IMG/VR virus record: IMGVR_UViG_3300036771_000101
Span: 1-64,000 of that record
Reading direction: 5' to 3' (one strand)
Length of the DNA: 64,000 nt
Source: a virus
How positions within the stretch are numbered: position 1 is the first letter of the stretch; every line of letters begins with the position of its first letter. Made by a program: the position numbers and the translations under genes. Under the pieces are notes generated by a model, which was not told the DNA's origin, did not search any database, and saw nothing but the letters and a program-made list of their open reading frames with translations. Below, piece after piece: positions 33,771 to 42,801 of this stretch.

Positions 33771-34214
33771 GTGGCTGGTTCAATGACCGACTATCTGGAG
33801 AAGCGGGTCCTGGACCTGATCTTCAGAAACGCGAACGCTTCGGCGACGGTCCCTCTGGGGCTCGATTCGGCGAGTGTTTGGGTCGGGTTCTTCACGGACT
33901 CTGCTGGTACGTCGCATGAGACGGGGACCGGGACGGAAGTGGCCTCGGGCGGCTACGCCCGTGTTGCTGTGGCCCGTTCAGGGTCCCCTGGCTGGACGGC
34001 AGCTGCCGGTTCGTTGGGGACCACTGGGAATAGCGGTTCGATTGCCTTCACGACGGCAACCGGGTCGTGGGGCACCGTCAATCAGTTCGGGATCTTCGAT
34101 GCTTTGACGGGTGGGAACTTGCTCTACTGGGGCGACTTGGGGTCGCCTCGAACGATCGGGGCGGGTGATACGGCGACGTTCGCCGCAGGAGCTATCACGA
34201 TCACGCAGGACTAG
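33771..34214 (+). CDS. Fibre-type protein, DALTGGNLLYWG family (copy 1)
   Basis: 147 residues; GTG 33771 has TAGGAG a few bases upstream, so it is preferred to the earlier in-frame starts. Pattern: N-terminal helix YLEKRVLDLIFRNA, strands VWVGFFTDSAG, GYARVAVARSG, GSWGTVNQFGIFDALTGGN, and TATFAAGAITITQD. Three paralogues lie at 49962-51150. The family is common in phage tail operons. A role in the baseplate or fibre is inferred. Confidence 0.75.
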   Translation: MAGSMTDYLEKRVLDLIFRNANASATVPLGLDSASVWVGFFTDSAGTSHETGTGTEVASGGYARVAVARSGSPGWTAAAGSLGTTGNSGSIAFTTATGSWGTVNQFGIFDALTGGNLLYWGDLGSPRTIGAGDTATFAAGAITITQD

Positions 34215-34228
34215 GACAGGAGGATTTC

Positions 34229-34597
34229 GTGCCGCACATCGAACTGGGCAACATCTCGCCGATTGAAATGATCACCGACCCGGAGACTGGTCTGCGAACC
34301 AAGTACCGGTTCACCAACATCGAACAGGCCATCACAAGCTTCGCGGTTCCGGGAGGTCGGGACCTGCTCACGCTGCTCACCGAGGTCAACTCGGCGTGGG
34401 CTGCTCACAGCGATCAGCCGCCGGTGTGGGTGACCTGCTCAGACGATCTCGATCTGCAGGACATCCTGCGGAAGCACTTCGCGACTGGTGAGCGTCCGGA
34501 GGGTTGGGACATCGTCGTGACTGGTCCCTCGGTCGCCGTTCCGGTCGAGGATGGGATTCCCAATGTCGAGGTCAACACCGCAGGAGGTGAGGGGTAG
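34229..34597 (+). CDS. Hypothetical protein in the tail operon
   Basis: 122 residues, GTG after AGGAGGATTTC. Mixed alpha/beta: YRFTNIEQAITSFAVPGGRD, LLTLLTEVNSAWAA, VWVTCSDDLDLQDILRKHF, WDIVVTGPSVAVP. Not fibre-like in composition. The stop overlaps the next GTG by one base. I cannot assign a function; it may be an assembly chaperone for adjacent proteins. Confidence 0.68.
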   Translation: MPHIELGNISPIEMITDPETGLRTKYRFTNIEQAITSFAVPGGRDLLTLLTEVNSAWAAHSDQPPVWVTCSDDLDLQDILRKHFATGERPEGWDIVVTGPSVAVPVEDGIPNVEVNTAGGEG

Positions 34598-35310
34598 TGT
34601 CGAAGATCAACAACGGCATCGATGCTATTGCGATGCAGGGTGGGTACCCGGGGACAATCAGCACTGCAATGACAGGAACGTCGACTACGGCTCCGACCGC
34701 TACGACGTTTCCGATGGATGGTGCGACGATGCCCTCGGCATCTACTGGTGGTCCGCCGCAGAACGTTGGTGCTCTCATCGGTTCCGTGGTCTGCCGCGCC
34801 AACCGTTACGGGATCATCCTTCAACACTCGGCGACTGCTGCTACTGGCGCTACCATCGATCAGTGGTACGACCCGACGACGGGTCTGCAGGGTTCGACTC
34901 CGGCGGCAGGTCAGTGGATGATCGCTCCGGGAAACGCCCATGCCATCCAGATGGGTTTGTCGACGGCGACGGCGACGATCAACGCGACGGACACCTGCCT
35001 GGGCGGTACTTCGGTCAGCGAGATCTGGAACTCTGGTGGTGGTCTGAACCGAGGCGTGTGTGTGTTCGGTCACACCCGGGGGACTCCGTCGGCTTCGTAT
35101 ACGTTGACGAAGGTGTTCACGTCGACGGGTTCCGACCCGGCTTCTTCGACGGTCCACCGTGTTGGGATTTTCCAGCACGCAGTGAACGCGGCACCGTCGA
35201 CTACGACGACGGGCATCATGATCTATGTCACCAACCTGTCAGCCGACGCGATCATCACCAACAACGGCACGGACAGCTTGACCGTCACCGAAACCGTCAC
35301 GATTTCGTAA
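34597..35310 (+). CDS. Minor tail protein, Thr/Ser/Ala-rich
   Basis: 237 residues; GTG overlaps the previous stop by one base. A beta-rich and low-charge sequence (TSTTAPTATTFPMDGATMPS, GVCVFGHTRGTPSASYTLTK, HRVGIFQHAVNAAPSTTTTG) typical of virion surface proteins. It has three Cys with no zinc spacing. No repeat or catalytic motif could be seen. Likely a fibre or baseplate subunit by context. Confidence 0.68.
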   Translation: MSKINNGIDAIAMQGGYPGTISTAMTGTSTTAPTATTFPMDGATMPSASTGGPPQNVGALIGSVVCRANRYGIILQHSATAATGATIDQWYDPTTGLQGSTPAAGQWMIAPGNAHAIQMGLSTATATINATDTCLGGTSVSEIWNSGGGLNRGVCVFGHTRGTPSASYTLTKVFTSTGSDPASSTVHRVGIFQHAVNAAPSTTTTGIMIYVTNLSADAIITNNGTDSLTVTETVTIS

Positions 35311-35322
35311 CGGGCGTTTCGA

Positions 35323-35823
35323 ATGACTTTCATCCCGAACGACGTCGTCGGCGGGACGCAAACGCAACACGCGATTGCGTCTCCCGACGCTGTCGACTTC
35401 ATGATCATGCTCGCCGCGGACGCCGGAATTGGCGTTGTCTCCGGGTTGACCGTCACTCCCAACAGTTCTGGTGTCAACCTGAACGTCAACATCGCGGCGG
35501 GTACGGTCCTGATCAACGGGATGCAATACAGCATCGCTGCCGTTACGAACCTGACCGTGGCTGCAGCAGACGGTACGAACCCCCGGTTCGACCTGATCGT
35601 GTGCTCATCCACGACCGTGTCACGGACAGGAGGGACGGCGGCAGCGAACCCGGTGTTCCCTGCCATTCCGGCGAGCTCGGCGGTGCTCGCCGCTGTCTAC
35701 ATTCCTGCAGCGGCAACGTCGATCACGGCGACGAACATTGTGGATAAGCGCGTGATTATGTCGCCCGGCGGGGTTCCGAAGAACTACGCGGCCCGTACTT
35801 ACGCTCGGGGGACTTGGAGGTAG
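35323..35823 (+). CDS. Fibre domain protein
   Basis: 166 residues, ATG start. VSGLTVTPNSSGVNLNVNIAAGTVLINGMQY, read in parts, followed by FDLIVCSS and NIVDKRVIMSPGG is a pattern common in phage tail fibre and baseplate proteins (a strand ladder ending in a DKR--- turn). A basic, aromatic end (NYAARTYARGTWR) may be an interaction tag. Operon context agrees with a tail adhesin component. Confidence 0.7.
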   Translation: MTFIPNDVVGGTQTQHAIASPDAVDFMIMLAADAGIGVVSGLTVTPNSSGVNLNVNIAAGTVLINGMQYSIAAVTNLTVAAADGTNPRFDLIVCSSTTVSRTGGTAAANPVFPAIPASSAVLAAVYIPAAATSITATNIVDKRVIMSPGGVPKNYAARTYARGTWR

Positions 35824-35826
35824 CGG

Positions 35827-36234
35827 ATGGCGACCGATCCGCAGTTCGCAGCAGTGGTGTCGGTGGCGGCGGCTCAGTTGACGGGGGCTGCGGAGACGAG
35901 CCTCACGGCTCCGACGACGGCGACAACGGTTCTGACGGCCGGAGCCAACGGCACGAAGATAGAGGAGATCGTGATTCACGCGATCGGGGCGAGCTTGACC
36001 CAGGCGACAACGGCGGGATTCGTCTATGTCTTCATCAACGACGGGTCCTACCGTCTCTATGACACGATCCCGATCACGGCGGTGACGCCGAGCGCCGGGA
36101 CCACTGCGCCGTTCCGTGTCAGTCGCACGTACACGAACCTGTGGATCAAGTCTGGCTCGACGTTGCGGGCGAGCAACTCCGTCGTTGGCAATCAGAACTT
36201 TCTCATGATGTTGGTGTTCGGTGGTGACTACTGA
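35827..36234 (+). CDS. Minor structural protein, short paralogue of the protein at 10120
   Basis: 135 residues, ATG after a TAG stop and GGAGG upstream. MATDPQFAAVVSVAA, TKIEEIVIHAIGA and GTTAPFRVSRTYTNL align with the 199-residue protein at 10120 apart from the latter's inserted domain. One copy in each adhesin block suggests a shared docking or spacer protein. Its stop overlaps the next ATG by one base. Confidence 0.75.
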   Translation: MATDPQFAAVVSVAAAQLTGAAETSLTAPTTATTVLTAGANGTKIEEIVIHAIGASLTQATTAGFVYVFINDGSYRLYDTIPITAVTPSAGTTAPFRVSRTYTNLWIKSGSTLRASNSVVGNQNFLMMLVFGGDY

Positions 36235-37031
36235 TGAACAAGGGCGTGCCGAGCGGGGTGGCAGCAGAGAACCTGATCCCTGCTGGGGTCATCTGGGAGT
36301 TTGGCGGGAATGCCGCCGACATCCCGGTTGGTTGGCTGCTGTGCGATGGGTCAGCGGTCAATCGAGCGCAGTACTCGCGGTTGTTCAAAGCGATCGGCGT
36401 GTTGCATGGCTCTGGGAATGGCACGACGACATTCAACTTGCCGAATCGGCAAGGTCGAGTGGGTGTCGGTCAAGACGGCTCAGCCGAGTTCGCGAACGTG
36501 GGTTCTGTCGGTGGATCGAAGACGACCACCGCTTCGCACACCCACGCCACGACGACTGGAACGCCCAGTTCCACGAATACGGATGTTCCCAGTTCGAACT
36601 CCACCAGTTACCTGAGTGGGAACACCGGTGGGCAGGATGCTGTGACGTGGTGGGTGAACCAGGACCATGCCCATGGTACCGGGTTCATGTACGCCAACGC
36701 ATCGAACCACACCCACTTTTACAACAACCCGAATGCTGGCGGTACGGTCGGGCTGACGCCGGGGTCCAACACGTACCAGTTCTTGCCGTTGGGGGCCCAG
36801 ACCGGCACTGGGTACGTCGACCACCAGCACGGAACGTACGGTGAGGACACGAACCATAACCACAACATGAACAGCCACGTGCATGACCACAGCCACGGCC
36901 ACGATTTGCAGTCACATACGCACAGCATGCAGGGCCACACGCACACTGGCACGTCTGGCGACTCAAGCACGACAGCTTCGGCGGGTAACTTGAGCCCGTA
37001 CGTGGCTGTCAACTACATGGTCAAAATCTGA
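36234..37031 (+). CDS. Tail collar domain fibre with His-rich tip
   Basis: 265 residues. Residues about 16-82 are a phage tail collar domain: IPAGVIWEFGGNAADIPVGW, LLCDGSAVNRAQYSRLF, TTTFNLPNRQGRVGVG. The rest is rich in HTH, HSH and H-H pairs (SHTHATTTG, DHSHGHDLQSHTHSMQGHTH), as in T4 gp12/gp37 tips where such His bind metal ions along a trimeric needle. The end (LSPYVAVNYMVKI) is the usual collar-protein terminus. It is a short tail fibre, probably trimeric and metal-bound. Confidence 0.88.
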   Translation: MNKGVPSGVAAENLIPAGVIWEFGGNAADIPVGWLLCDGSAVNRAQYSRLFKAIGVLHGSGNGTTTFNLPNRQGRVGVGQDGSAEFANVGSVGGSKTTTASHTHATTTGTPSSTNTDVPSSNSTSYLSGNTGGQDAVTWWVNQDHAHGTGFMYANASNHTHFYNNPNAGGTVGLTPGSNTYQFLPLGAQTGTGYVDHQHGTYGEDTNHNHNMNSHVHDHSHGHDLQSHTHSMQGHTHTGTSGDSSTTASAGNLSPYVAVNYMVKI

Positions 37032-37052
37032 GGCGGACGAAAGGAGGAGGGA

Positions 37053-37280
37053 GTGGCACTGCGTATCGAGTGTGACAACTGTGGAGCGCAGCTAGGCGAG
37101 GAGTTCATCCGGGTGCAGGTGAATTGGCGCGGGACGATCGCTGACATTTGCTTGCCATGCTTCATGACGAAGACCTCGTTTGAAGACACGTTCTACAGCC
37201 AGATCGACCGTCCCGACATGCCACCTCCTCCGAATCCGGATGTGCCTACGGCGAAGACTCCTCAGTGGGTGAGGCCGTGA
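37053..37280 (+). CDS. Small zinc-finger-like protein
   Basis: 75 residues, GTG behind GAAAGGAGGAGGG. C8DNC11 and C34-L-P-C37 with a beta segment between form a four-Cys zinc ribbon; the C-terminal 25 residues are Pro-rich. It overlaps the next gene by four bases. Small zinc ribbons between tail and accessory genes have no general function; DNA, RNA or protein binding are all possible. Confidence 0.72.
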   Translation: MALRIECDNCGAQLGEEFIRVQVNWRGTIADICLPCFMTKTSFEDTFYSQIDRPDMPPPPNPDVPTAKTPQWVRP

Positions 37281-38017
37281 AGTGGCGTCGCAAGCGTCCA
37301 GTGATCGAGTTCGTGACAGACAACGAACGGATCCGAGAGTTCTTTCCTCCCGTCCCAGCTGCGCGTTTGGTGCCCGACTGGTTTCGACAGGCGAAGCTGA
37401 CACACGGTGAACCCAAGACGGTTCGTCGCCGTGGGGACCTCACCATCAAGGGCTGCCCTGGGGTTCATGACTACCTGAGCCTCGGTTACATCATCCCGAT
37501 GTGGGCAGACCACATTATCTCTGCCGTCGATGGCGGGTTCTCCTACGATGTCGACTATCCGCCGCAGCATTCGATCACGTCCTTCCCGCCAGTTCAGTGG
37601 GATGCCGTCCCGCGAAGAGAGCAGGAGCACGCCAACGTCCTGAAGCTTGCGCTTCCCTGGGAACTTCGAACTCCAAAGGGTTGGTCAATCCTTCTGATGG
37701 AACCGTGGTATCACCGTGAAGATCGTTGGACGGTCATGCCTGGGGTCGTGGACAGTGACATTCTGGGGACGCTCAATCTCGTAGCGTTGTGGCACTTGCC
37801 GGTGGGTGAGCAGACCTTGATCAAAGCTGGAACGCCGCTGGTGCATGTCATTCCCTTCCGGCGGGACCGCCTCGATCTGTCGGTCATCGCCGACAAGGAC
37901 CGGTTCGCTGACATTGTGGGCCGGGGGGTACGGGCGACGGGCGTGTCTAGCTCAAGGTTCGCTACCGGGGCGTACCGCGAAGTGCAGCGTCAAGCTCGCG
38001 AATCGTCTCGTGGTTGA
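37277..38017 (+). CDS. DUF6065-like phage protein of unknown function
   Basis: 246 residues from GTG 37277 (overlaps previous stop; GTG 37265 also possible). The sequence pattern IKGCPGVHDYLSLGYIIPMWAD, then LPWELRTPKGWSILLMEP, PGVVDSDI and AGTPLVHVIPFRRD fits a family I know from many phages (DUF6065), usually 220-260 residues with unknown role. Residues C60-P61 and D64 region, the MWAD motif and VVDSD are its conserved points. It may modify or bind a small molecule, but no activity is established. It is soluble and out of place among fibres, so it is a candidate accessory gene. Confidence 0.65.
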   Translation: MKWRRKRPVIEFVTDNERIREFFPPVPAARLVPDWFRQAKLTHGEPKTVRRRGDLTIKGCPGVHDYLSLGYIIPMWADHIISAVDGGFSYDVDYPPQHSITSFPPVQWDAVPRREQEHANVLKLALPWELRTPKGWSILLMEPWYHREDRWTVMPGVVDSDILGTLNLVALWHLPVGEQTLIKAGTPLVHVIPFRRDRLDLSVIADKDRFADIVGRGVRATGVSSSRFATGAYREVQRQARESSRG

Positions 38018-38026
38018 GGAGGAGTC

Positions 38027-38212
38027 ATGCCTATTCTGAATATTTGGCGTTGCCCGGTGTGTGGCAAGGAGAGCGAAGCTTCTCTGACTCAGCCACCGAA
38101 CTGGATCTCGGTCGGGGGTTCGCCGGGGGCGGGGGGTGCGGGCAACGAAGTGTTCGATCAGTGGCAGTGCGTAGCGACCTACGCCCAGGAGAATCAACCG
38201 TCAGGGTCTTGA
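38027..38212 (+). CDS. Small CxxC protein
   Basis: 61 residues, ATG behind GAGGAGG. CPVCGKESEAS near the N-terminus is half a zinc ribbon; a single Cys (WQCVATY) later could be a third ligand. Gly-rich centre. It pairs with the other zinc-type protein around the DUF6065-like gene. Function unknown. Confidence 0.66.
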   Translation: MPILNIWRCPVCGKESEASLTQPPNWISVGGSPGAGGAGNEVFDQWQCVATYAQENQPSGS

Positions 38213-38238
38213 CGGTGAGCCAGGAGAACGCTGCGTAA

Positions 38239-39084
38239 GTGCCGACTTTCCGTCTTCGTCGGAGCATTGGGAGCTCGGCGCTACGATCCAGCGTGGCGGG
38301 CGGTGCTCCTGGGGACACGCTGCGTTACAGCGTTGTTCTCTCCCCGACGACTTCGGACACGCTAACTCTCACCGACACCAACACGCAGCGACGCAACGTT
38401 CTGGCCCGCCCGGACAGCGACACGCTTACTGCGGCTGACACAAACACGAGAGACTACGATCCGAAGCGGGCACTGTCGGAGACGTTAGCGGAAGCCGACA
38501 GCATCACTCGGGTGGTTGGACGAGCTCGGGCAGCAAGCGACACCGAGACGCTCAGCGACACGGTTGCTCGACGTAATGTTCTCGCTCGTCCGAACGCTGA
38601 GACGACGACAGAAGGCGACTCCCTCACCCAGACAGACGCGCCGAAACGAGCGCTCTCCGATGCTCTGGTTCTGAGCGATACTCAAACACGGGACTACGAC
38701 CCGAAGCGGGCCATCTCGGATACCGAAATGACCGTGGACACGGCGGCGCGGTCGAATGCGCAGGGCCGTTCCGGGTCCACGGAAGCTACTGTCTGGACAG
38801 ATACGTGGACGTCGCTACGGAACCTGAAACGAGCGATCTCAGATCAGTGGTCGACTGGCGTCAGTCCGATCCCAGAACGACTCTCACCTGACTACATCCG
38901 CACGGCTATCCATTACGTCGGGCCAGTCAGCTACATCCAGGACGACCCCGACGCCGCTGACGCCAACTGGATCGTGTGGGACGGGATGCTCGGCGAGCTC
39001 AGGGTGAGTTTCCCTCAGCCTGCCGGTAACCCCACGACTGGTGCGGGGCTGCAGGAATTCCGCATTCGGGTGCGGCCAGGATGA
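38239..39084 (+). CDS. Fibre protein with eight 20-residue Asp-Thr repeats
   Basis: 281 residues, GTG start. After a basic leader (37 residues), eight repeats of 20-21 residues follow, of the type SDTLTAADTNTRDYDPKRAL. The last 75 residues form the attachment module also found at 15761 and at the start of 39081 (SYIQDDPDAADANWIVWD, LRVSFPQPAG, LQEFRIRVRPG). Stop and next ATG overlap by four bases. It looks like a shorter fibre arm made of the same blocks as the 1,175-residue neighbour. Confidence 0.78.
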   Translation: MPTFRLRRSIGSSALRSSVAGGAPGDTLRYSVVLSPTTSDTLTLTDTNTQRRNVLARPDSDTLTAADTNTRDYDPKRALSETLAEADSITRVVGRARAASDTETLSDTVARRNVLARPNAETTTEGDSLTQTDAPKRALSDALVLSDTQTRDYDPKRAISDTEMTVDTAARSNAQGRSGSTEATVWTDTWTSLRNLKRAISDQWSTGVSPIPERLSPDYIRTAIHYVGPVSYIQDDPDAADANWIVWDGMLGELRVSFPQPAGNPTTGAGLQEFRIRVRPG

Positions 39085-42000
39085 CCCAACGTCTCGCTCC
39101 TGATGCTCTTCTACTCCAGACCAACCTCGTTGGGGCTGTTGGCGCCATCCAGGACGACCCGGACTCTCCTGACGCCAGTTGGCTCACGGCGAGCTCCACC
39201 ACCGCTGCGTCGATTCTGCGGGTCTCCTTCCCGACGCCCACGGGATCGCTACCGCAGGGTGCGGGTTTGCAGGAGTTCCGGGTCTGGGTCCGTAAGACGA
39301 GCGCTTCGGGTACGCCGACCACGACGATCGAGTTGTGGGAGAACGGCACGCTGAAGTCGACGCTGCTGGCAGCGACCAACATCACTTCAACTACCGGACA
39401 GCTTCTCTCGGCCACATGGAACTCGTCGTCTCTGACGACTGCCGACGGTTCGCTGGTTGAGTGCCGCCTCACGGGCACTGTCGGAGGTTCGGGTGGTAAC
39501 CGGGCCACGATGGAAGTTGGAGCCGTCGAGTGGAACGCCACCACCGGCATCTACTCGGTCTCGATCTCCGATTCACTGACTGAAGCGGACACGGTTGCCA
39601 GTTCTGTATATCTCTCGCCGTCGATCTCCGAGACGGACACTACCGCCGACACTGTCGCCACTGTCATCTCTCGCATCAGGACAGCGGCTGACGCTCTCGT
39701 TCTCACCGATGTGGCAACGAACCCTCTTCTCTCCGTAGAACTGTGGGAGAACGGCGCCTTCGTTGCGTCCCTCGGTCAGTACAACATTTCCGACGGGGTT
39801 CTCTCCGTCACCTGGAACGCTTCGCTGCTCTCCCAAGCCAGCGGAGCGGGAGTCGAGCTCCGTCTCGTTCCGCTCTACGCGGCTGTTGATCTCGGAGCCG
39901 TCGAATGGAACGTGACACGGGCGTATAGCGGTGACTTCGCTCGCCAACAACACGTCGTTACACGCACCTGTTCTGACTCCGTAACACTGACCGGCACGGT
40001 TGGTGGTGCTGCCCAGTTCGCCACCGCCACGGACACGGTTACTACTGCCGATGCGAACACGCAGCGACGCAATACTCTCGCTCGACCAATCAGCGAGACC
40101 GTCGCCGAAGCTGACGCCGTCAGCCGCGATTACGACCCGAAGCGTGCAACGTCTGATACCGAAACGACCGTTGATACGGTTGCACGTGGAGTGTCCTTCG
40201 CCCGAGGGCCAGCCGATACCATCACAACTGGCGACACCGGTACCCGAGCCAACGGTTTGCAGCGCCCAACGACAGAGACGACCACCGACGCGGACACGAA
40301 CATCCGTGACTACGACCCGAAACGCTCACTGTCTGACACGCTGTCCCTCACAGATACAGTCACTCGTTCCGAACCTGCAAGCAGAACGGGTGCAGACACG
40401 TGCACCTTCGCCGACACCGCGACTCGCTCGATCGGGCTGCAACGCACCGGATCGGAGACGCTCACCACCTCGGATTCGGCCGCAACATCGACCGTTCGCC
40501 ACTACGCCCGTGCCGTAAGCGAAGTTCTCGCCGAAGCGGAAGCTCTTCTCCGGTCAGAGTCTCTGGCTCGCGGTCCGCCGGAGACCTGCACTACCTCAGA
40601 TTCGGTAACGAGATCCGAACCGCAGGCCCGTCCCGTCTCGGAAACGCTCACCACTTCTGATTCTGGGGCAGCCTCACGGCATGATACGCGTGCTACCGCC
40701 GATACTGAGACCACTGGCGAGACAGTGGTTCGCTCGGAGGTGCTGGGGCGCAGCAACGCAGATACGTGCACCACCTCTGACTCTGGGTCCGGGTCTTCGA
40801 CGCGGCCGCGTGCTATCTCCGATACTGAGACAACCACCGACACCGTCACTCGGTCGGTGTCCGAACCGCGGTCGAGCTCGGACACTGAAACGACATCGGA
40901 TTCGGCTGCTGTCAGCCGTGCGCTTGGCAGACCGACCAGCGATACGGCTGGCCTAGCTGACACGGCGACACGCAGCGACACGCTGAGTCGTTCGAATAGC
41001 GATACATGCGGAGTGGCAGAAACGTGTGCTCGGTCCTCTGCCGATGCCCGTCCACTCAGCGACACGGTGGGTCTGGCGGACACGGTATCGAGAACGGCGA
41101 TCAGACCTCGGTCAATCTCCGATTCGGTCACGCTGACCGATACGGCGGCGCGGTCGCTGGTTCGGTCAGCAGCAATCAGCGACACGCTCACCACTGCGGA
41201 AACCGTCACCCGAGGGGTGTCGGAGCACAGATCACCCAGCGACACGGTGACTGACGCCGATTCCGTCACTCGGGGTGAGACAACCAACCGGACGAGCTCC
41301 GACACGATCACTCTGACTGACACGGTCGCTCGCGGCATGAGTCTCACTCGCACAGCCAGCGACACGGTGACGCTCACTGATTCGGTGACCACGGCGAGCC
41401 GGGGTGCGAGTCGGGCTATCTCGGAGACGGTCACCACGGTCGAAACGGTTGTGCGGTCTGTTGGTCAGGCCCGTGCCCCTCCAGAAACCGTCACGAGCGG
41501 GGATGCGACAACCCGAACCGAGTCGCTAGCACGGACTGGCTCCGACACGTGGTCGACGTCGGAAACAACGTCGACGCCGTCAGTGACGCGCTCGGGCGCC
41601 GACACGCTGACAACGACTGACACGGCAGATCGAAGCACGGCCGAGAGCCGTTCTGGAACCGAAAGCCTGGTGACGAGCGACACGATCGTTCGGTCGCTCA
41701 CCGACGCGCGTACGGGCTCCGACGGTCTGGGCCTGGCAGACACGGTCACTGCGTCGAGCTCAACAACCCGGACCGCTTCTGATTCGCTCACGGAGACCGA
41801 GACGGTCCTCCGAGGTGAATCTCTTGCTCGGTCGCCATCGGAAACCTGCACGCTGACCGATGCAGGCTCGGTTACGGCGACACGACCGCGGGTCATCTCC
41901 GACACGCTCACCGAAACCGAAACGGTCGTTCGGACAGAAGATCTTGCTCGGACGGGTTCTGATTCCACGACGAGCTCTGATTCGGGATCTGGGTACTCCA

Positions 42001-42608
42001 CCCGACCCAGATCCACTTCCGAGACACTCACGCTCACCGAGACGGCAGGACGGGCTCTCTCTGAGTCTCGGACGATCAGCGATACCCGTGTGCAGAGCGA
42101 CACGAGTGCTTCCTCGACTGCTCCTCATCGAACCGCATCAGAAACTGAGAGCACCGCGGACGCCGTTGCTTCCGCACGGGTTGCATCCAAGACTGTTTCC
42201 GATACGTGCACTCTTGCCGAGACGGCAACGCGGGTTCTTGTCGGGTCTCGGACCATCTCCGATACCCGTGTGCAGAGCGACACGATCAGTCGCTCCGAAG
42301 CTCTCCACCGGACCGCATCCGACACGGAGAGCACAGCGGACGCAGTCGTTTTCAGTCGTGTCGTTGGGTTCTCTGGAACGTCAGCCGGTGTTTCCGGCGT
42401 TCCGAACGCCACGCTGACGGTTCAGAACCTCCGAGGGTCGACAGCGGGGACTTCAACGGTCAGTGGATCTCTCCGGATGATCTGGGGGCTCTCTCTCCTC
42501 TATGAAGGAGAGAGCAGCTACCTTGTTCTTGATCCAGTAGTTGCTGCAATTCCATTGCCGCCGTCCATGGTGATCACCGGTAGTGGACGAACGAGAGTGA
42601 GGGCCTAA
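39081..42608 (+). CDS. Long fibre protein with about 40 Asp-Thr repeats
   Basis: 1,175 residues. Residues 1-75 are the attachment module (DALLLQTNLVGAVGAIQDDP, ILRVSFPTPTGS). Two copies of a WENG module follow (IELWENGTLKSTLL and VELWENGAFVASLGQYN, each ending VGAVEWN or LGAVEWN). From about residue 294 to 1093 there are roughly 40 repeats of 20 residues, (S/P)(D/E)T-T--DT-TR-------R, for example SDTVTLTDSVT. The last 80 residues are a small unique domain. Regular 20-residue steps, Thr/Asp/Arg richness and lack of hydrophobic core suggest an extended trimeric shaft. Large virion fibre; binding partner unknown. Confidence 0.82.
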   Translation: MTQRLAPDALLLQTNLVGAVGAIQDDPDSPDASWLTASSTTAASILRVSFPTPTGSLPQGAGLQEFRVWVRKTSASGTPTTTIELWENGTLKSTLLAATNITSTTGQLLSATWNSSSLTTADGSLVECRLTGTVGGSGGNRATMEVGAVEWNATTGIYSVSISDSLTEADTVASSVYLSPSISETDTTADTVATVISRIRTAADALVLTDVATNPLLSVELWENGAFVASLGQYNISDGVLSVTWNASLLSQASGAGVELRLVPLYAAVDLGAVEWNVTRAYSGDFARQQHVVTRTCSDSVTLTGTVGGAAQFATATDTVTTADANTQRRNTLARPISETVAEADAVSRDYDPKRATSDTETTVDTVARGVSFARGPADTITTGDTGTRANGLQRPTTETTTDADTNIRDYDPKRSLSDTLSLTDTVTRSEPASRTGADTCTFADTATRSIGLQRTGSETLTTSDSAATSTVRHYARAVSEVLAEAEALLRSESLARGPPETCTTSDSVTRSEPQARPVSETLTTSDSGAASRHDTRATADTETTGETVVRSEVLGRSNADTCTTSDSGSGSSTRPRAISDTETTTDTVTRSVSEPRSSSDTETTSDSAAVSRALGRPTSDTAGLADTATRSDTLSRSNSDTCGVAETCARSSADARPLSDTVGLADTVSRTAIRPRSISDSVTLTDTAARSLVRSAAISDTLTTAETVTRGVSEHRSPSDTVTDADSVTRGETTNRTSSDTITLTDTVARGMSLTRTASDTVTLTDSVTTASRGASRAISETVTTVETVVRSVGQARAPPETVTSGDATTRTESLARTGSDTWSTSETTSTPSVTRSGADTLTTTDTADRSTAESRSGTESLVTSDTIVRSLTDARTGSDGLGLADTVTASSSTTRTASDSLTETETVLRGESLARSPSETCTLTDAGSVTATRPRVISDTLTETETVVRTEDLARTGSDSTTSSDSGSGYSTRPRSTSETLTLTETAGRALSESRTISDTRVQSDTSASSTAPHRTASETESTADAVASARVASKTVSDTCTLAETATRVLVGSRTISDTRVQSDTISRSEALHRTASDTESTADAVVFSRVVGFSGTSAGVSGVPNATLTVQNLRGSTAGTSTVSGSLRMIWGLSLLYEGESSYLVLDPVVAAIPLPPSMVITGSGRTRVRA
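39960..42360 (+). repeat. Degenerate 60-bp tandem repeat array in the long fibre gene
   Basis: About 40 units of 60 bases encode the 20-residue Asp-Thr repeats. Units are divergent at the DNA level, with recurring words such as GACACGGT and CGACACG. Divergence should limit slippage, but unit gain or loss by recombination is possible without breaking the frame. Confidence 0.75.
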
Positions 42609-42790
42609 TGACAGACACACCCGTCCCTGACGAAATCACTACGTTGACGCAACGCGTCGCTGATCTTGAAGCGGTGATCGCTCAGCTGATGGCGGATCCA
42701 CGAGTTGGACGCCGGGTTCTGAGAGATGCGCAGGGGAACGCGCAGGTGAGTCGGATCGTACAGCGGGCTGGCGAGACGCCGCCCGGTTGA
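42608..42790 (+). CDS. Small coiled-coil protein
   Basis: 60 residues; ATG overlaps the previous TAA by one base. VPDEITTLTQRVADLEAVIA with heptad Leu/Val/Ile spacing forms a short coiled coil; the end is basic. It may be a trimerisation or chaperone subunit for the long fibre. No other hint. Confidence 0.7.
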   Translation: MTDTPVPDEITTLTQRVADLEAVIAQLMADPRVGRRVLRDAQGNAQVSRIVQRAGETPPG

Positions 42791-42801
42791 GGAGATAGTT
42801 C

